64,000 nt of DNA from Streptomyces sp. SLBN-118 (GTDB lineage: Bacteria; Actinomycetota; Actinomycetes; Streptomycetales; Streptomycetaceae), in contig NZ_VFNP01000002.1 in NCBI RefSeq assembly GCF_006715635.1, positions 3,596,001 through 3,660,000 of the forward strand, in the 5' to 3' direction. Shown here one piece after another: positions 54,842-64,000 of this stretch. The translations under genes were made by a program, and so were the position numbers. The notes under the pieces were generated by a model. That model ran no database searches. It saw nothing but the letters and a program-made list of their open reading frames with translations, and was not told the DNA's origin. Each line of letters starts with the position of its first letter. The stretch's first letter is position 1.

Positions 54842-55570
54842 CGTGCCCATGCCCGAGAAGCGCAGGCCCGCGTCCGTCGCCTCGACCTTGTCGAGCTTGA
54901 CGCTCGACGGCATCCCGGCGATCTTCAGGTCGTAGTCGATGACCTTCCGCAGCTTCGCGTCGAAGCCCGGCAGCGGCAGCCTCGGCAGCGGCTCGGCCTT
55001 CAGCTGGACCGTGCTGCCGCCCTTGAGCGCGACCGTGCTGTACGCGGCGACCGTGCGGCCCTTGAGCAGGCCCTTGAAGGCGCCCGGCACCTGGATGCCC
55101 GCGCCCTCCAGCAGGTCGGTGAGCGGCCCGGTGACCTTGACCTGGCCCTTCGCGGCCCGCTCGGGTCCCGCGTAGCTCACGGTGGCACCCTGGGGCGCGG
55201 CCTTCGTCAGATCGGCGTAGGAGATCCGGGCGGAACCGTCGGCCCGGTCCGCGACGGCGGAGGAGAAGCTGCTGTCGATCTTCACGCTGCGCAGCTCGGC
55301 CCTGACCTCGGTGACGTTGACCGAGCGGCCGCCCGCGGTGGCGGTGATGCCCGCGAGGCTGACATCGACCTCGTCGAGTTCCTTGCCCATGACCTGGGTG
55401 AGGAAGGGGAAGCCCTTGATCGAGATCTCGGGGGTCGAGCTCAGCCCCTGACTGCTCTTGATCTTGTCGGCCGCTTCGGACTCGGCCATGTTCACCGCAA
55501 TCCGGTCGGCGGCGACGAAGATGCCGCCGAGGATCACCACGACGATCAGCAGTATTCGCAGTGCGCGCAT
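54821..55570 (-). CDS. DUF2993 (LmeA-family) lipid-binding envelope protein
   Basis: This 249-residue protein has an N-terminal membrane anchor or signal (ALRILLIVVVILGGIFVAAD) and a DUF2993 domain: SESEADKI-like start, PEISIKGFPFLTQVMGKEL, VDVSLAGITAT and a repeat of beta strands. Mycobacterial LmeA of this family binds phospholipids and is needed for lipomannan elongation. The mycobacterial function may not carry over to Streptomyces. Confidence 0.86.
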   Translation of the reverse strand: MRALRILLIVVVILGGIFVAADRIAVNMAESEAADKIKSSQGLSSTPEISIKGFPFLTQVMGKELDEVDVSLAGITATAGGRSVNVTEVRAELRSVKIDSSFSSAVADRADGSARISYADLTKAAPQGATVSYAGPERAAKGQVKVTGPLTDLLEGAGIQVPGAFKGLLKGRTVAAYSTVALKGGSTVQLKAEPLPRLPLPGFDAKLRKVIDYDLKIAGMPSSVKLDKVEATDAGLRFSGMGTNVSLAG

Positions 55571-55720
55571 TGCTCGCTGTCCCCCACCCAGTCCGTCCGG
55601 CCCCCCGTGACGCCGCGAGCCTAACCAGTGCGGACGCCGCCCGCTGTCGAATGATCGACGATCGGGGCAGGGGCTTTGGTTCCTGGCGGGAGTGCCGCGC
55701 AGGTCACACCGGGGCGCGGC

Positions 55721-56818
55721 TCACACCAGGGCGCGGCCGATGAGATAGACGGCGGGGGCAGCGGCGGTCAGGGGCAGGGCAACACCCGCCGTCATGTGGA
55801 CGAAGCGGGAGGGGTAGTCGTAGCTCGCGACCCGGAGTCCGACCAGCGCGCAGACACCCGCGGCGAGTCCGAGCAGGGCACCCTCGGCGCCGATGCCGGT
55901 CAGACCGCCGCCCGCGATCCCGGCTCCGGCCGCGGCCAGCAGTGTGAGCACGACGGATGCGGCACCCTGCAGGGGCAGCGCGCGGGCCAGGACTGTCACG
56001 GCGACCGAGATCCCGCCGATGACCACGGCTTCGTCCGCTGCGGCGAGATGTCCGGTGGCGAGGATGGCGAGCGCGGCCGATGCGACGGTCGCCATCAGGC
56101 CGTACATCCGCTCGTCGGCGCCCGCGTGGCTGCGTAGCTGCAGTACGAGGGTGAGCAGCACCCAGACGCCGAGCGTGCCGATGATCGCGGCGGGCGCGTG
56201 CTCGCGGCCCACGGAGAGCAGTACGACGTCGGCGGCGAGGCCGCCCGCGAAGGCGAGCGCGATGCCCTGCCGGGCGGGCCACATGCCGTTCAGCCGGAAC
56301 CAGCCGGCGGCGGTGAGTGCCTGGAGCAGGACGAGCGGCAGGAGCAGGGCGTACGGGCCGATGGCCACGCACACGGCGAACAGCATTCCGAGGGCGGCGG
56401 TCAGCCCGGCGGGCTGGGTGCCCGGCGGGATGATCGGCGAGCGTCCCTCGGCGCGGGCGCGCTGGGCGTCGGTGATCCGAGCGTTGCCGACGGTGGTGGG
56501 GACGCCGTATCCGTCGGCGGCGGCGGGCGGCTCGTACGCAGCCGCGGGTTCGGGCGAACGAGCCGGGGCCTCCGGCGGCAGCGGGTAGGCGGCCTGCGGC
56601 GGCAGATACTGGGCGTCCGGTGCCGGGGCCTGCACGGGCTGTGCGTGCTGCACGACCGGCTGGTACTGCGTGTCCCAGGTCTCCGCCTCCCAGGTCTGCG
56701 TGGAGCCCGAGTCGTAGACCGGCTGCTGGTAGGGGTCCTGGTACTGCTGCTGATACGGCTGCTGCTCCGGGTACGGCTGCTGTTGCTGCCCGTACGGATA
56801 CTGCTGATCGCTGCTCAT
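55721..56818 (-). CDS. Polytopic membrane protein with Gln/Pro-rich N-terminus
   Basis: This 365-residue protein has about 140 N-terminal cytosolic residues dominated by Gln, Pro and Tyr (YPYGQQQQPYPEQQPYQQQY and similar). About 8-9 hydrophobic helices follow (AALGMLFAVCVAIGPYALLL, ALAFAGGLAADVVLLSV and others), with no recognisable transport motif. The ATG at 56818 starts the low-complexity tail. I do not recognise a characterised family. Confidence 0.75.
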   Translation of the reverse strand: MSSDQQYPYGQQQQPYPEQQPYQQQYQDPYQQPVYDSGSTQTWEAETWDTQYQPVVQHAQPVQAPAPDAQYLPPQAAYPLPPEAPARSPEPAAAYEPPAAADGYGVPTTVGNARITDAQRARAEGRSPIIPPGTQPAGLTAALGMLFAVCVAIGPYALLLPLVLLQALTAAGWFRLNGMWPARQGIALAFAGGLAADVVLLSVGREHAPAAIIGTLGVWVLLTLVLQLRSHAGADERMYGLMATVASAALAILATGHLAAADEAVVIGGISVAVTVLARALPLQGAASVVLTLLAAAGAGIAGGGLTGIGAEGALLGLAAGVCALVGLRVASYDYPSRFVHMTAGVALPLTAAAPAVYLIGRALV

Positions 56819-56828
56819 GTTGTGCGCT

Positions 56829-57083
56829 TCACCCTCCTGCGAACGGCGGGAGCACCTCGACCGTGCCGCCCTCGGCAAGCCGTACGGTCTCATGACCGCG
56901 CGTGCCGACGGGGTCACCGTCGACGAGGAACGAACACCGTTGCAGTACGCGCGTCAGTTCTCCGGGATGCCGTTCACGCACGGCTTCGAGCGCCTCGGCG
57001 AGCGTTCCCGCCGCGTACGCCTCCTCCGCGACCCCGGCCGCTGACTTGGCCGCGGCCCAGTAGCGGATCGTTCCCGCTGCCAT
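56829..57083 (-). CDS. MoaD/ThiS-family small sulfur carrier
   Basis: This 84-residue ubiquitin-like protein starts GTIRYWAAAKSAAG and ends in the required double glycine, VLPPFAGG. The C-terminal Gly-Gly is the site of adenylation and thiocarboxylation. It may serve molybdopterin synthase or another sulfur-transfer enzyme; no partner gene (moaE, moeB) is next to it. The next gene begins 10 bp downstream. Confidence 0.88.
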   Translation of the reverse strand: MAAGTIRYWAAAKSAAGVAEEAYAAGTLAEALEAVRERHPGELTRVLQRCSFLVDGDPVGTRGHETVRLAEGGTVEVLPPFAGG

Positions 57084-57116
57084 GACGGCACTCCTTTCGT
57101 CGGCTTCCATGATGGG

Positions 57117-57978
57117 CTACGCGCGGATCAGCCAGTCGGCGAGGCGGGCCAGCAGCTCCTCGTCGGCCGCGTTCTCTGCATGTCCCATTCCCCGCTCCAG
57201 CCACAGTTCGGCGTCACCCGCCGCGGCCAGCATCCGGGGGTGGTCGAGCGGGAAATACGGGTCCCGGTCGCCGTGGACGATCAGCAGGGGTGTGGGCGCG
57301 ATGAGCGGCACGGACTCCACCGGGGAGAGCGGGACCGGGTCCCACACCCCGGGATGGATACGGGTGGCCAGGCCGTAGCGGCCGACGAGCCGGCCGAGCG
57401 GACGCGTAACCACCCAATGCAGCCGCCTCATAGGTGCTGTACCGCGGTAGTACCAACGAGCGGGAGCACTGACGGCCGCGACCGCGTCCGTTCTCGAGCT
57501 TGGAAGACCCCGAGTTGCCTCTGTGCGCCCCCTTGTGCCCCTGCGGGCACGGGGGGACCTCCACTTCGTGCATCGCCGCGTGGCGCAGCACCACGGAGCC
57601 GCCCATCGAGAATCCGGCCGTCACCACCCGTGTGTGACCGAATCCACGCGCCCACTCGACCGCGGCCGCAAGGTCGAGCACCTCGCGGTTGCCGACCGTC
57701 GAGTGCCCGCCGGAGCCTCCGTGGCCCCGGAAGGAGAAGGTGACCACGGCGGCACGCTGCGCGAACACCCGCGCGGCACGGCGTACGGACGGCCGGTCGA
57801 CGGACCCCGTGAAGCCGTGCGCGACGACGATCGCGGTCTCACCGGCACCGGCGGTGCACGGCTCGTACACAGCCTCGATACGGACGCCGTCAGCGGTCCT
57901 CAGGATGGCGCGCCGAGGACCGTCAGTGGTCGAGGAGACGTCCGAAGTGTGAAATGGACCCTCTGACAGGGAACTCAT
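57117..57978 (-). pseudogene. Alpha/beta hydrolase split by a 73-bp insertion
   Basis: The N-terminal part (57978 to about 57565) has [33 protein letters not shown] and the nucleophile elbow GFSMGGSVVLRHAA. The C-terminal part (from about 57491) has TDAVAAVSAPARWYYRGTAP in another frame, then HGDRDPYFPLDHPRML (Asp) and GMGHAEN (His). Removing 57492-57564 restores a continuous 262-residue enzyme with all three catalytic residues. As it stands, the frame shifts by one base and the product is truncated. The gene diverges from glnR. Confidence 0.8.
57492..57564. mobile_element. Short hairpin-bearing insertion in the hydrolase gene
   Basis: The segment interrupts the hydrolase between the nucleophile helix and the next strand. 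It contains a GTGCCC-CTGC-GGGCAC hairpin (57535-57550) flanked by C-rich and G-rich runs that extend the stem. It encodes nothing. Its size and hairpin suggest a small non-autonomous repeat of the kind scattered in Streptomyces genomes. The exact ends are uncertain by a few bases. Confidence 0.55.
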
Positions 57979-58196
57979 GTGGGTTATTCTGCTGGGCAGA
58001 GGATCCGGGCAACGACGCCCCCGGGTCCTTTCGTGTTTTCCGGCCGTTGTTACAGGCAGGTGAACAAGGCTCTCAGGGCGCGGGAGCCACCGTACGAAGC
58101 AGTGCCGCAACGTCCTCGCAGGGACCGAGGAGGAACCGACGTTATGGGCGAGCGAACCGTGCACAACCGCAGGACGACCCGGGCAGGTGGGGCGCG

Positions 58197-59000
58197 ATGA
58201 GTTCTCTGCTGCTCCTGACCAATGCCCTCCAGCCGTCGACGGAGGTGCTGCCCGCCCTCGGACTGCTCCTGCACAACGTCCGGGTGGCTCCGGCCGAAGG
58301 ACCGGCTCTCGTCGACACCCCCGGTGCCGATGTGATCCTCGTCGACGGCCGCCGCGATCTGCCGCAGGTGCGGTCGCTGTGCCAGCTGCTGCGGTCCACC
58401 GGGCCCGGCTGTCCGCTGATCCTCGTGGTGACCGAGGGCGGTCTGGCGGCCGTCACGGCGGACTGGGGCATCGACGATGTGCTTCTCGACACAGCGGGTC
58501 CCGCCGAGGTCGAGGCGCGGCTGCGGCTCGCGATGGGCCGCCAGCAGATCACCTCGGACGACTCCCCCATGGAGATCCGCAACGGCGATCTCTCGGTGGA
58601 CGAGGCGACCTACAGCGCGAAGCTGAAGGGCCGGGTCCTGGACCTGACCTTCAAGGAGTTCGAGCTCCTGAAGTACCTCGCGCAGCACCCGGGGCGCGTC
58701 TTCACTCGCGCGCAGCTCCTCCAGGAGGTCTGGGGCTACGACTACTTCGGCGGTACGCGGACGGTGGACGTGCATGTGCGGCGCCTGCGCGCGAAGCTCG
58801 GCCCGGAGCACGAGTCACTGATCGGAACCGTGCGGAACGTGGGCTACCGCTTCGTCACGCCTGAGAAGGTCGAACGCGCGGCGGAGGAGGCCAAGGCGAA
58901 AGCCGCGGCCGCGCGCGGCCGTACGGCCGCCGAACCCGTAACCCGTGCGGAGGAACCGGCCGAGGACCATGAAGCAGCCGTACGCCCTGCCCAGAGGTAG
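58197..59000 (+). CDS. glnR: Nitrogen regulator GlnR
   Basis: This 267-residue OmpR-like regulator controls glutamine synthetase, ammonium transport and other nitrogen genes. The receiver-like domain (about 1-120: [21 protein letters not shown]50 in ADVILVD) lacks the full acidic pocket, as is known for this unphosphorylated orphan regulator. The winged helix (about 130-225) carries [20 protein letters not shown] and ends with [17 protein letters not shown] long Ala/Glu-rich tail follows. It diverges from the broken hydrolase. Confidence 0.95.
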   Translation: MSSLLLLTNALQPSTEVLPALGLLLHNVRVAPAEGPALVDTPGADVILVDGRRDLPQVRSLCQLLRSTGPGCPLILVVTEGGLAAVTADWGIDDVLLDTAGPAEVEARLRLAMGRQQITSDDSPMEIRNGDLSVDEATYSAKLKGRVLDLTFKEFELLKYLAQHPGRVFTRAQLLQEVWGYDYFGGTRTVDVHVRRLRAKLGPEHESLIGTVRNVGYRFVTPEKVERAAEEAKAKAAAARGRTAAEPVTRAEEPAEDHEAAVRPAQR

Positions 59001-59024
59001 GTCACCCCGCGTAGACTGCCGCGC

Positions 59025-60047
59025 GTGGCCAAGGTGACGCGGGACGATGTGGCGCGACTGGCGGGGACTTCGACCGCGGTCGTCAGCTATGTCATCAACA
59101 ACGGACCCCGGCCGGTCGCCCCGGCCACGCGCGAGCGTGTACTCGCCGCGATCAAGGAGCTGGGCTATCGGCCGGACAGGGTTGCCCAGGCGATGGCATC
59201 GCGGCGCACCGACCTCATAGGCATGATCGTTCCGGACGCGCGGCAGCCGTTCTTCGCCGAGATGGCGCATGCGGTGGAACAGGCCGCGGCCGAGCGCGGA
59301 AAAATGGTCCTCGTCGGGAACTCCGACTACCGCGACGAGCGAGAGGTCCACTATCTGCGGGCCTTCCTCGGGATGCGGGTGTCCGGACTGATCCTGGTCA
59401 GCCAGGGCCCCAGCGAGCGGGCGGCGGCCGAGATCGAGGCGTGGGACGCGCGGGTCGTGCTCCTGCACGAGCGGCCCGAGGCGATCGACGACGTCGCGGT
59501 CGTGACCGACGACATCGGCGGCGCGCAGCTCGCGACGCGGCATCTCCTGGAGCACGGGCACGCGTACGTGGCCTGCCTCGGCGGCGTCGAGAACACCCCG
59601 GCGGTCGGCGACCCGGTCGCGGACCACGTCGAAGGCTGGAGACGGGCGATGCTGGAGTCCGGCCGGCCCGTCGAGGGTCGGCTGTTTCAGGCCCCCTACA
59701 ACCGTTACGACGCGTATCTCGTCGCCCTCAAACTGCTCGCCGGGCCCGAGAGGCCGCCGGCGATCTTCTGCTCGACGGACGACCAGGCGATCGGTGTACT
59801 GCGGGCGGCGCGGGAGCTGCGGATCGACGTCCCGGGCGAACTGGCGGTCGCGGGCTTCGACGACGTCAAGGAGGCGGCGCTCACGGACCCGCCGCTGACG
59901 ACGGTCTCCTCGGACCGCCCGGCGATGGCGCGGGCGGCGGTGGACCTGGTGCTGGACGACGGCCTTCGGGTGGCGGGGTCCCGCCGGGAGAGGGTGAAGC
60001 AGTTCCCCTCGGGATTGGTGATCCGCCGGTCGTGCGGGTGCGTGTAG
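59025..60047 (+). CDS. LacI-family transcription regulator
   Basis: This 340-residue repressor has an N-terminal HTH ([20 protein letters not shown], about 4-23, with the hinge helix [19 protein letters not shown]) and a periplasmic-binding-like effector domain (about 60-335), with [13 protein letters not shown] and [20 protein letters not shown] regions. The effector is probably a sugar. It starts with GTG 24 bp after glnR, so it may be read from the glnR promoter. Confidence 0.92.
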   Translation: MAKVTRDDVARLAGTSTAVVSYVINNGPRPVAPATRERVLAAIKELGYRPDRVAQAMASRRTDLIGMIVPDARQPFFAEMAHAVEQAAAERGKMVLVGNSDYRDEREVHYLRAFLGMRVSGLILVSQGPSERAAAEIEAWDARVVLLHERPEAIDDVAVVTDDIGGAQLATRHLLEHGHAYVACLGGVENTPAVGDPVADHVEGWRRAMLESGRPVEGRLFQAPYNRYDAYLVALKLLAGPERPPAIFCSTDDQAIGVLRAARELRIDVPGELAVAGFDDVKEAALTDPPLTTVSSDRPAMARAAVDLVLDDGLRVAGSRRERVKQFPSGLVIRRSCGCV

Positions 60048-60260
60048 GGCTCGCGCGGGGGGCGTGAGGTCCGGGGGGCCGTGGCCCGGGCTCGGGCGGT
60101 CGGGTGCGCCGGTGCCGCATCTGGCGAGTTCCGGAGCCCCTACGGGCCCGACTCCTCGGCGTCGACGGCGATGAGGGGTCCGTATCGGTCACTCGGTGTT
60201 GACCGCCAAGCGCCTGCGGGGCCGACCCTTCACGGCCCCTCACCCGGACACGCTGCGGTG

Positions 60261-60325
60261 CGCGGGATTCGCCCGCGAAACCGACCCGGGCAGCCCGCGA
60301 TGCGGCCGGCGGGATTCGCCCGCGA
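60261..60325. repeat. Twin hairpins with identical loops
   Basis: GCGGGATTCGCCCGCGA occurs at 60262-60278 and 60309-60325, each forming a hairpin with loop ATTCG. They lie in the 405-bp gap between the LacI gene and the protease. They may form a double terminator after the LacI gene. The remainder of 60048-60452 shows no gene and presumably contains the protease promoter. Confidence 0.6.
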
Positions 60326-60452
60326 GACCCCCCACCGGCAGCAACCACCAACGCCCCCTGGCCCACGGAACCACGAACCCGGTGCCTTCTTCTGTCGGGC
60401 TTCTCAGCGCACCTTCAGGCGGCTCTCATGTACAGGGCCGACAGTAAGCGCC

Positions 60453-61430
60453 ATGACGGACAACTACAGCTATCCGCAGCAGCCTCGGCCGCCGCAGCAC
60501 CAGCCGTACGGCGCGGGCGCCCACCCGCCGCCGCCGTTCCATGAGCCCGCGCCTGTGCGGGCCAGGGCCAAGCGGCCCGTCGCGCTCATCGCCGCCGTCG
60601 CCATCGCCGCCGCGGTCATCGGCGGCGGTGCCTCCGTGCTCGTGCAGCGGGTCACCGGCAACGACACCGCCGGCGGCGGGCCCGCGGTCACCGGAACCAC
60701 CGTCGCCCAGAGCAGCAAGGGCACCGTCGCCGGCGTCGCCCAGGCCGTCTCACCGAGCATCGTGGAGGTCAACGCGACCACCAACGCCGGGCAGTCCACC
60801 GGATCCGGCGTGATCATCACCGCCGACGGCGAGATCATCACCAACAACCACGTCATCGCCGGGGCCGACACCGTGAAGGTCCGGCTCAGCAGCGGCAAGA
60901 CGTACACCGCCAAGGTCGTCGGCACCGACGCCGACAAGGACCTCGCGCTCATCAAGCTGGAGGGCGCGAGCCGCCTCAAGGCCGCGGCCCTCGGCGACTC
61001 CAGCAAGGTCGCAGTCGGTGACGAGGTCGTCGCGATCGGCTCTCCCGAAGGCCTGACCGGCACCGTCACCAGCGGAATCGTCTCCGCTCTGAACCGCGAT
61101 GTGACTGTCGCGAAGCAGCAGAACCAGGGTGGTCAGCAGGACCCCCGCCAGGGCTGGCCGTTCGAGTTCGGCGGGCAGCAGTTCAACGGCGACACCGGCT
61201 CGTCGAAGACGACGTACAAGGCGATCCAGACCGACGCCTCGCTCAACCCCGGAAACTCAGGCGGCGCCCTGATCAATATGAACGGAGAGATCATCGGCAT
61301 CAACTCCGCGATGTACTCGCCCAGTTCGGCCGGCGGCTCCACCGCGGGCAGCGTCGGGCTCGGCTTCGCCATCCCCGTCAACACCGTCAAGGCCGACCTC
61401 GACGCCCTGCGCTCCGGCGGCACCGGCTGA
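60453..61430 (+). CDS. Membrane-anchored HtrA-like serine protease without PDZ
   Basis: This 325-residue protein has a Pro/His-rich cytosolic N-terminus (about 1-40), one membrane helix ([20 protein letters not shown]) and a trypsin-fold S1C domain with H133 in ITNNHVI, D163 in DKDLALIK and S269 in NPGNSGGAL. Unlike full HtrA/DegP enzymes it stops right after the protease domain, so no PDZ is present. A two-component system follows 20 bp later, suggesting an envelope-stress role. Confidence 0.9.
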   Translation: MTDNYSYPQQPRPPQHQPYGAGAHPPPPFHEPAPVRARAKRPVALIAAVAIAAAVIGGGASVLVQRVTGNDTAGGGPAVTGTTVAQSSKGTVAGVAQAVSPSIVEVNATTNAGQSTGSGVIITADGEIITNNHVIAGADTVKVRLSSGKTYTAKVVGTDADKDLALIKLEGASRLKAAALGDSSKVAVGDEVVAIGSPEGLTGTVTSGIVSALNRDVTVAKQQNQGGQQDPRQGWPFEFGGQQFNGDTGSSKTTYKAIQTDASLNPGNSGGALINMNGEIIGINSAMYSPSSAGGSTAGSVGLGFAIPVNTVKADLDALRSGGTG

Positions 61431-61450
61431 GCGCGTGCGAGGCTGAAGCC

Positions 61451-62173
61451 ATGACGACCCCCCGCGAAGGCGACCGCATCCTCATCGTCGACGACGAGCC
61501 CGCCGTCCGTGAGGCCCTCCAGCGCTCGCTCGCCTTCGAGGGGTACGGGACCGAGGTCGCCGTCGACGGCATCGACGCCCTCACCCGGGCGGAGACGTAT
61601 GCACCCGACCTGATCGTCCTCGACATCCAGATGCCCCGCATGGACGGCCTGACCGCGGCCCGCCGGCTGCGCGCCGCCGGATCGAGGACGCCGATCCTGA
61701 TGCTGACCGCGCGGGACACCGTCGGCGACCGGGTTACGGGGCTCGACGCGGGCGCCGACGACTATCTGGTCAAGCCCTTCGAGCTGGACGAGCTGTTCGC
61801 CAGGATCCGCGCGCTGCTGCGGCGCAGCTCGTACGCGACGACGGCGGGCGCGGCGACCGACGACGACGTACTGGCCTTCGCCGATCTGCGGATGGACCTG
61901 GCGACCCGCGAGGTCCACCGCGGCACGCGCCGCGTGGAGCTCACGCGTACCGAATTCACGCTGCTCGAGATGTTCCTGGCGCATCCGCGTCAGGTACTGA
62001 CCCGTGAGCAGATCCTCAAGGCTGTGTGGGGCTTCGACTTCGAGCCCAGTTCGAATTCGCTGGATGTGTATGTGATGTATCTGCGGCGCAAGACGGAGGC
62101 GGCCGGGGAACCGCGCCTGGTCCACACGGTGCGCGGCGTGGGGTACGCGCTGCGATCGGGCGGCGCGGAGTGA
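61451..62173 (+). CDS. OmpR-family response regulator (MprA/TcrA-like)
   Basis: This 240-residue regulator has a receiver domain with [10 protein letters not shown], phospho-acceptor D58 (LIVLDIQMP), and KPF at the usual place. A winged helix ends in [12 protein letters not shown]. It is paired with the histidine kinase gene through a GTGA overlap. The layout of protease, regulator and kinase resembles mycobacterial MprAB/PepD, which answers cell-envelope stress. The analogy is inferred. Confidence 0.9.
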   Translation: MTTPREGDRILIVDDEPAVREALQRSLAFEGYGTEVAVDGIDALTRAETYAPDLIVLDIQMPRMDGLTAARRLRAAGSRTPILMLTARDTVGDRVTGLDAGADDYLVKPFELDELFARIRALLRRSSYATTAGAATDDDVLAFADLRMDLATREVHRGTRRVELTRTEFTLLEMFLAHPRQVLTREQILKAVWGFDFEPSSNSLDVYVMYLRRKTEAAGEPRLVHTVRGVGYALRSGGAE

Positions 62174-63603
62174 TCAACAGGTTCCGCCGGCCGGCACTGC
62201 GGTCGCGGCTGGCCCTGCTCGTCGCCGTCGCGGTGGCGGTGGCGGTCGCCGCCGTCTCCGTCACCTGCTGGTTCGTCGTACGCGGCAAGTTGTACGACGA
62301 GATCGACTCCAAGCTGAAGGCGGCCAACTCTCCCCTGCGGTCCGAGGACATCGCCGCCGCCCTGAACGAGTGCTCCCAGACTCCTGCCGCCCCGACCGGC
62401 TACGGGCGCAAACCGGTCTGGTACTTCCAGCTCATCCGGACCGGCAGCGACAAACCGTGCGTCTCCCCCGACTCGGCGGGCACCGTCAAGGTCGACAGCA
62501 GTGACCGGGACGTCGCCCAGAAAGCCGACCCGACGTTCTGGACCTTCCGCAACGGCACGGACACCCAGGGCAACGACGTCCGCGTGCTCAGTGTCGTGGC
62601 CGTCGTGCAGGGCCCGGCCAACGGCGTCGTCTCGGACACGGCACTGATGATCGGCTACCCCCTCAAGGAAGCCGAAGGCACCCTCGACGATCTCGCGCTC
62701 CTGCTCCTCATCGTCTCCGGCATCGGCGTAGTCGGCGCGGGCGTCGCCGGCCTCTGGGTGGCGCGGACCGGGCTCAGGCCCGTCGACCGGCTCACCGGGG
62801 CCGTCGAGCATGTCGCCCGTACCGAGGATCTGACCGTGCGCATCCCGGTCGAGGGCGAGGACGAGATCGCCCGGCTGTCCCGCTCCTTCAACTCGATGAC
62901 TGCGGCGCTCGCCAGTTCCCGCGACCGGCAGGCACAGCTGATCGCGGACGCCGGTCACGAGCTGCGGACGCCGCTGACCTCGCTGCGTACGAATATCGAG
63001 CTGCTGGCGCGCAGCGACGAGACGGGCCGGGCGATCCCGCCGGCGGACCGGACCGCGCTGATGGCCTCGGTCAAGGCGCAGATGAGCGAACTGGCCGCGC
63101 TCATCGGCGACTTGCAGGAACTGTCGCGTCCCGACGCGGTGGACCGGGGGCCGCTGAAGGTGGTCGCCCTGCACGAGATCGCCCAGGCCGCGCTGGAGCG
63201 GGCGCGGCTGCGCGGCCCGGAGCTGAGCTTCGAGGCCGAGCTGGAGCCCTGGTACGTACGGGCAGAACCTGCCGCGCTGGAGCGGGCGCTGGTCAATGTC
63301 CTGGACAACGCGGTGAAGTTCTCGCCGCCGGGCGGGACGGTGGAGGTGGGCATGCGCCAGGGCGAGCTGACCGTGCGGGACCACGGTCCGGGCATCCCGG
63401 CCGATGAACTCCCGCATGTCTTCGAGCGGTTCTGGCGCTCGCCCTCGGCCCGTTCGCTGCCCGGCTCCGGGCTCGGGCTCTCGATCGTGGCCCGTACGGT
63501 CCAGCAGTCGGGCGGTGAGGTCTCGCTCGGCCCGGCGACGGGCGGCGGTACGCGTGCGGTGATCCGGCTGCCGGGGGCGGCGACGCCGCCCCCCGCACCC
63601 TAG
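62170..63603 (+). CDS. Membrane sensor histidine kinase
   Basis: This 477-residue kinase has two membrane segments (about 12-35 and 175-197) enclosing an extracytoplasmic sensor of about 140 residues. A HAMP domain, the phospho-acceptor helix with [12 protein letters not shown] (H263) and an HATPase domain ([37 protein letters not shown]) follow. GTG 62170 overlaps the regulator stop by 4 bp. Its stop shares a CTAG with the convergent PI-PLC-like gene. Confidence 0.93.
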   Translation: MINRFRRPALRSRLALLVAVAVAVAVAAVSVTCWFVVRGKLYDEIDSKLKAANSPLRSEDIAAALNECSQTPAAPTGYGRKPVWYFQLIRTGSDKPCVSPDSAGTVKVDSSDRDVAQKADPTFWTFRNGTDTQGNDVRVLSVVAVVQGPANGVVSDTALMIGYPLKEAEGTLDDLALLLLIVSGIGVVGAGVAGLWVARTGLRPVDRLTGAVEHVARTEDLTVRIPVEGEDEIARLSRSFNSMTAALASSRDRQAQLIADAGHELRTPLTSLRTNIELLARSDETGRAIPPADRTALMASVKAQMSELAALIGDLQELSRPDAVDRGPLKVVALHEIAQAALERARLRGPELSFEAELEPWYVRAEPAALERALVNVLDNAVKFSPPGGTVEVGMRQGELTVRDHGPGIPADELPHVFERFWRSPSARSLPGSGLGLSIVARTVQQSGGEVSLGPATGGGTRAVIRLPGAATPPPAP

Positions 63604-64000
63604 TTGTGCCTGATGAGTGAATCGACCAGCCCCGAGCGGGTGTTGGGGAAGTCCAACGGCACGATGCCCAGTCCCTTCCAGCCGCTCGCCTCGGAGCCGT
63701 TGACGAAGGTGTGGACCCTCGGGTTGAGGTTGTCGGAGTTCCAGCGCGGCGGCAGGTACGCGGAAGTGCTGACGAAGTTGATGAACAGCTTTCCGGGCTG
63801 CCGGGCCGCCTTGCGGAAGTGCGCCTCGATCGTGGGGTACTTCGCGCTCGGCGCGGCGTTCCAGTCGTCCTGGATGTCGAACACCGCGCTGTCCCACCAT
63901 TTCACGCCGGGCAGTCCGCCGTTGTCGGCGATGAGGACGACCCTGCCGCGGGCCTCGCCCAGCGCCGGCAGCCCGTCGCCGATGCGGAACAGCGGGCGCC
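63600..64000 (-). CDS. PI-specific phospholipase C-like protein, partial (3' end only)
   Basis: The visible 133 codons are the C-terminal part; the start lies beyond the window. ARGRVVLIADNGGLPGVKWW, IQDDWNAAPSAKYPTIEAHF and FINFVSTSAYLPPRW follow the pattern of the C-terminal half of bacterial PI-PLC X-domain proteins. The catalytic histidines would be off the edge. It overlaps the convergent kinase stop by 4 bp (63600-63603). Confidence 0.7.
   Translation of the reverse strand, partial: RPLFRIGDGLPALGEARGRVVLIADNGGLPGVKWWDSAVFDIQDDWNAAPSAKYPTIEAHFRKAARQPGKLFINFVSTSAYLPPRWNSDNLNPRVHTFVNGSEASGWKGLGIVPLDFPNTRSGLVDSLIRHN

Noticed and set aside
60048..60452. CRISPR-like repeats from the twin ATTCG hairpins
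   Set aside because: Only two copies occur, with one 30-bp spacer and strong hairpins. There is no array and no cas gene.
61990..63900. Minus-strand frame of about 636 codons over the histidine kinase
   Set aside because: Low-complexity Arg/Gly/His/Pro translation antisense to a clear kinase gene; it is a GC-skew artefact.

Overview
The window is high-G+C DNA with many GTG starts, purine-rich Shine-Dalgarno sites and gene content typical of a Streptomyces chromosome: phoU opposite phoR-phoP, the mycothiol gene mshA, the sporulation anti-sigma gene rsiG, the nickel regulator nur and the nitrogen regulator glnR. It looks like two stretches of conserved core chromosome around a scarred, horizontally shaped accessory region.

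Left core (about 0.1-15.6 kb): phosphate two-component system and phoU, a Cys-rich mini-protein, gpmA, an MFS exporter, a Tat-exported beta-helix protein next to a 5'-truncated DUF2000 gene, a YbjN protein, mshA, a methyltransferase, an NlpC/P60 endopeptidase, a response-regulator/PP2C phosphatase, a HbhA-like protein and an XRE regulator that faces a 28-bp perfect palindrome.

Scar zone (15.6-19.9 kb): an intact alpha/beta hydrolase among relics of a Mu/TnsB-type transposase, a TniQ-like gene, an IS3 OrfA, an MFS exporter and a DUF6228 gene. All the relics are broken.

Candidate new biosynthetic system (19.9-37.5 kb): this stretch holds three class-II aminoacyl-tRNA-synthetase-like proteins (two different HisRS paralogues and a stand-alone AsnRS/AsnA-like catalytic domain). 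With them are two ATP-grasp ligases, an HpgT-like aminotransferase, a SAM methyltransferase, an S66 (MccF-type) peptidase, an HTTM-type membrane protein with a small partner, a P450 without the usual I-helix Thr, a Gfo/Idh/MocA-like protein without the usual Lys, an MFS exporter and a LuxR-type regulator. The first HisRS has its own terminator. Eleven genes then run in one direction from the exporter to the AsnRS-like gene and end at a strong terminator. I infer a pathway joining amino acids through ATP-dependent amide bonds, with the S66 peptidase, the exporter and perhaps one HisRS giving self-protection. I cannot name the product.

Accessory tail (37.7-44.8 kb): GyrI-like protein, tandem VOC protein, membrane protein/GntR pair, small secreted protein, NAD-dependent epimerase, UvrA-like ATPase and DinB protein.

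Right core (44.9-64 kb): Eis-like acetyltransferase, rsiG, dtd, ygfZ, nur, a nitrobindin-like protein, three overlapping membrane-anchored protein genes, DsrE, DUF3099, a sulfur operon (sulfurtransferase plus DUF1416) behind a 26-codon Cys-containing leader peptide, DUF2993, MoaD-like, an alpha/beta hydrolase broken by a 73-bp hairpin-bearing insertion, glnR, a LacI regulator, an HtrA-like protease, a two-component system, and the 3' part of a PI-PLC-like gene cut by the window edge. No tRNA, rRNA or CRISPR array was seen.
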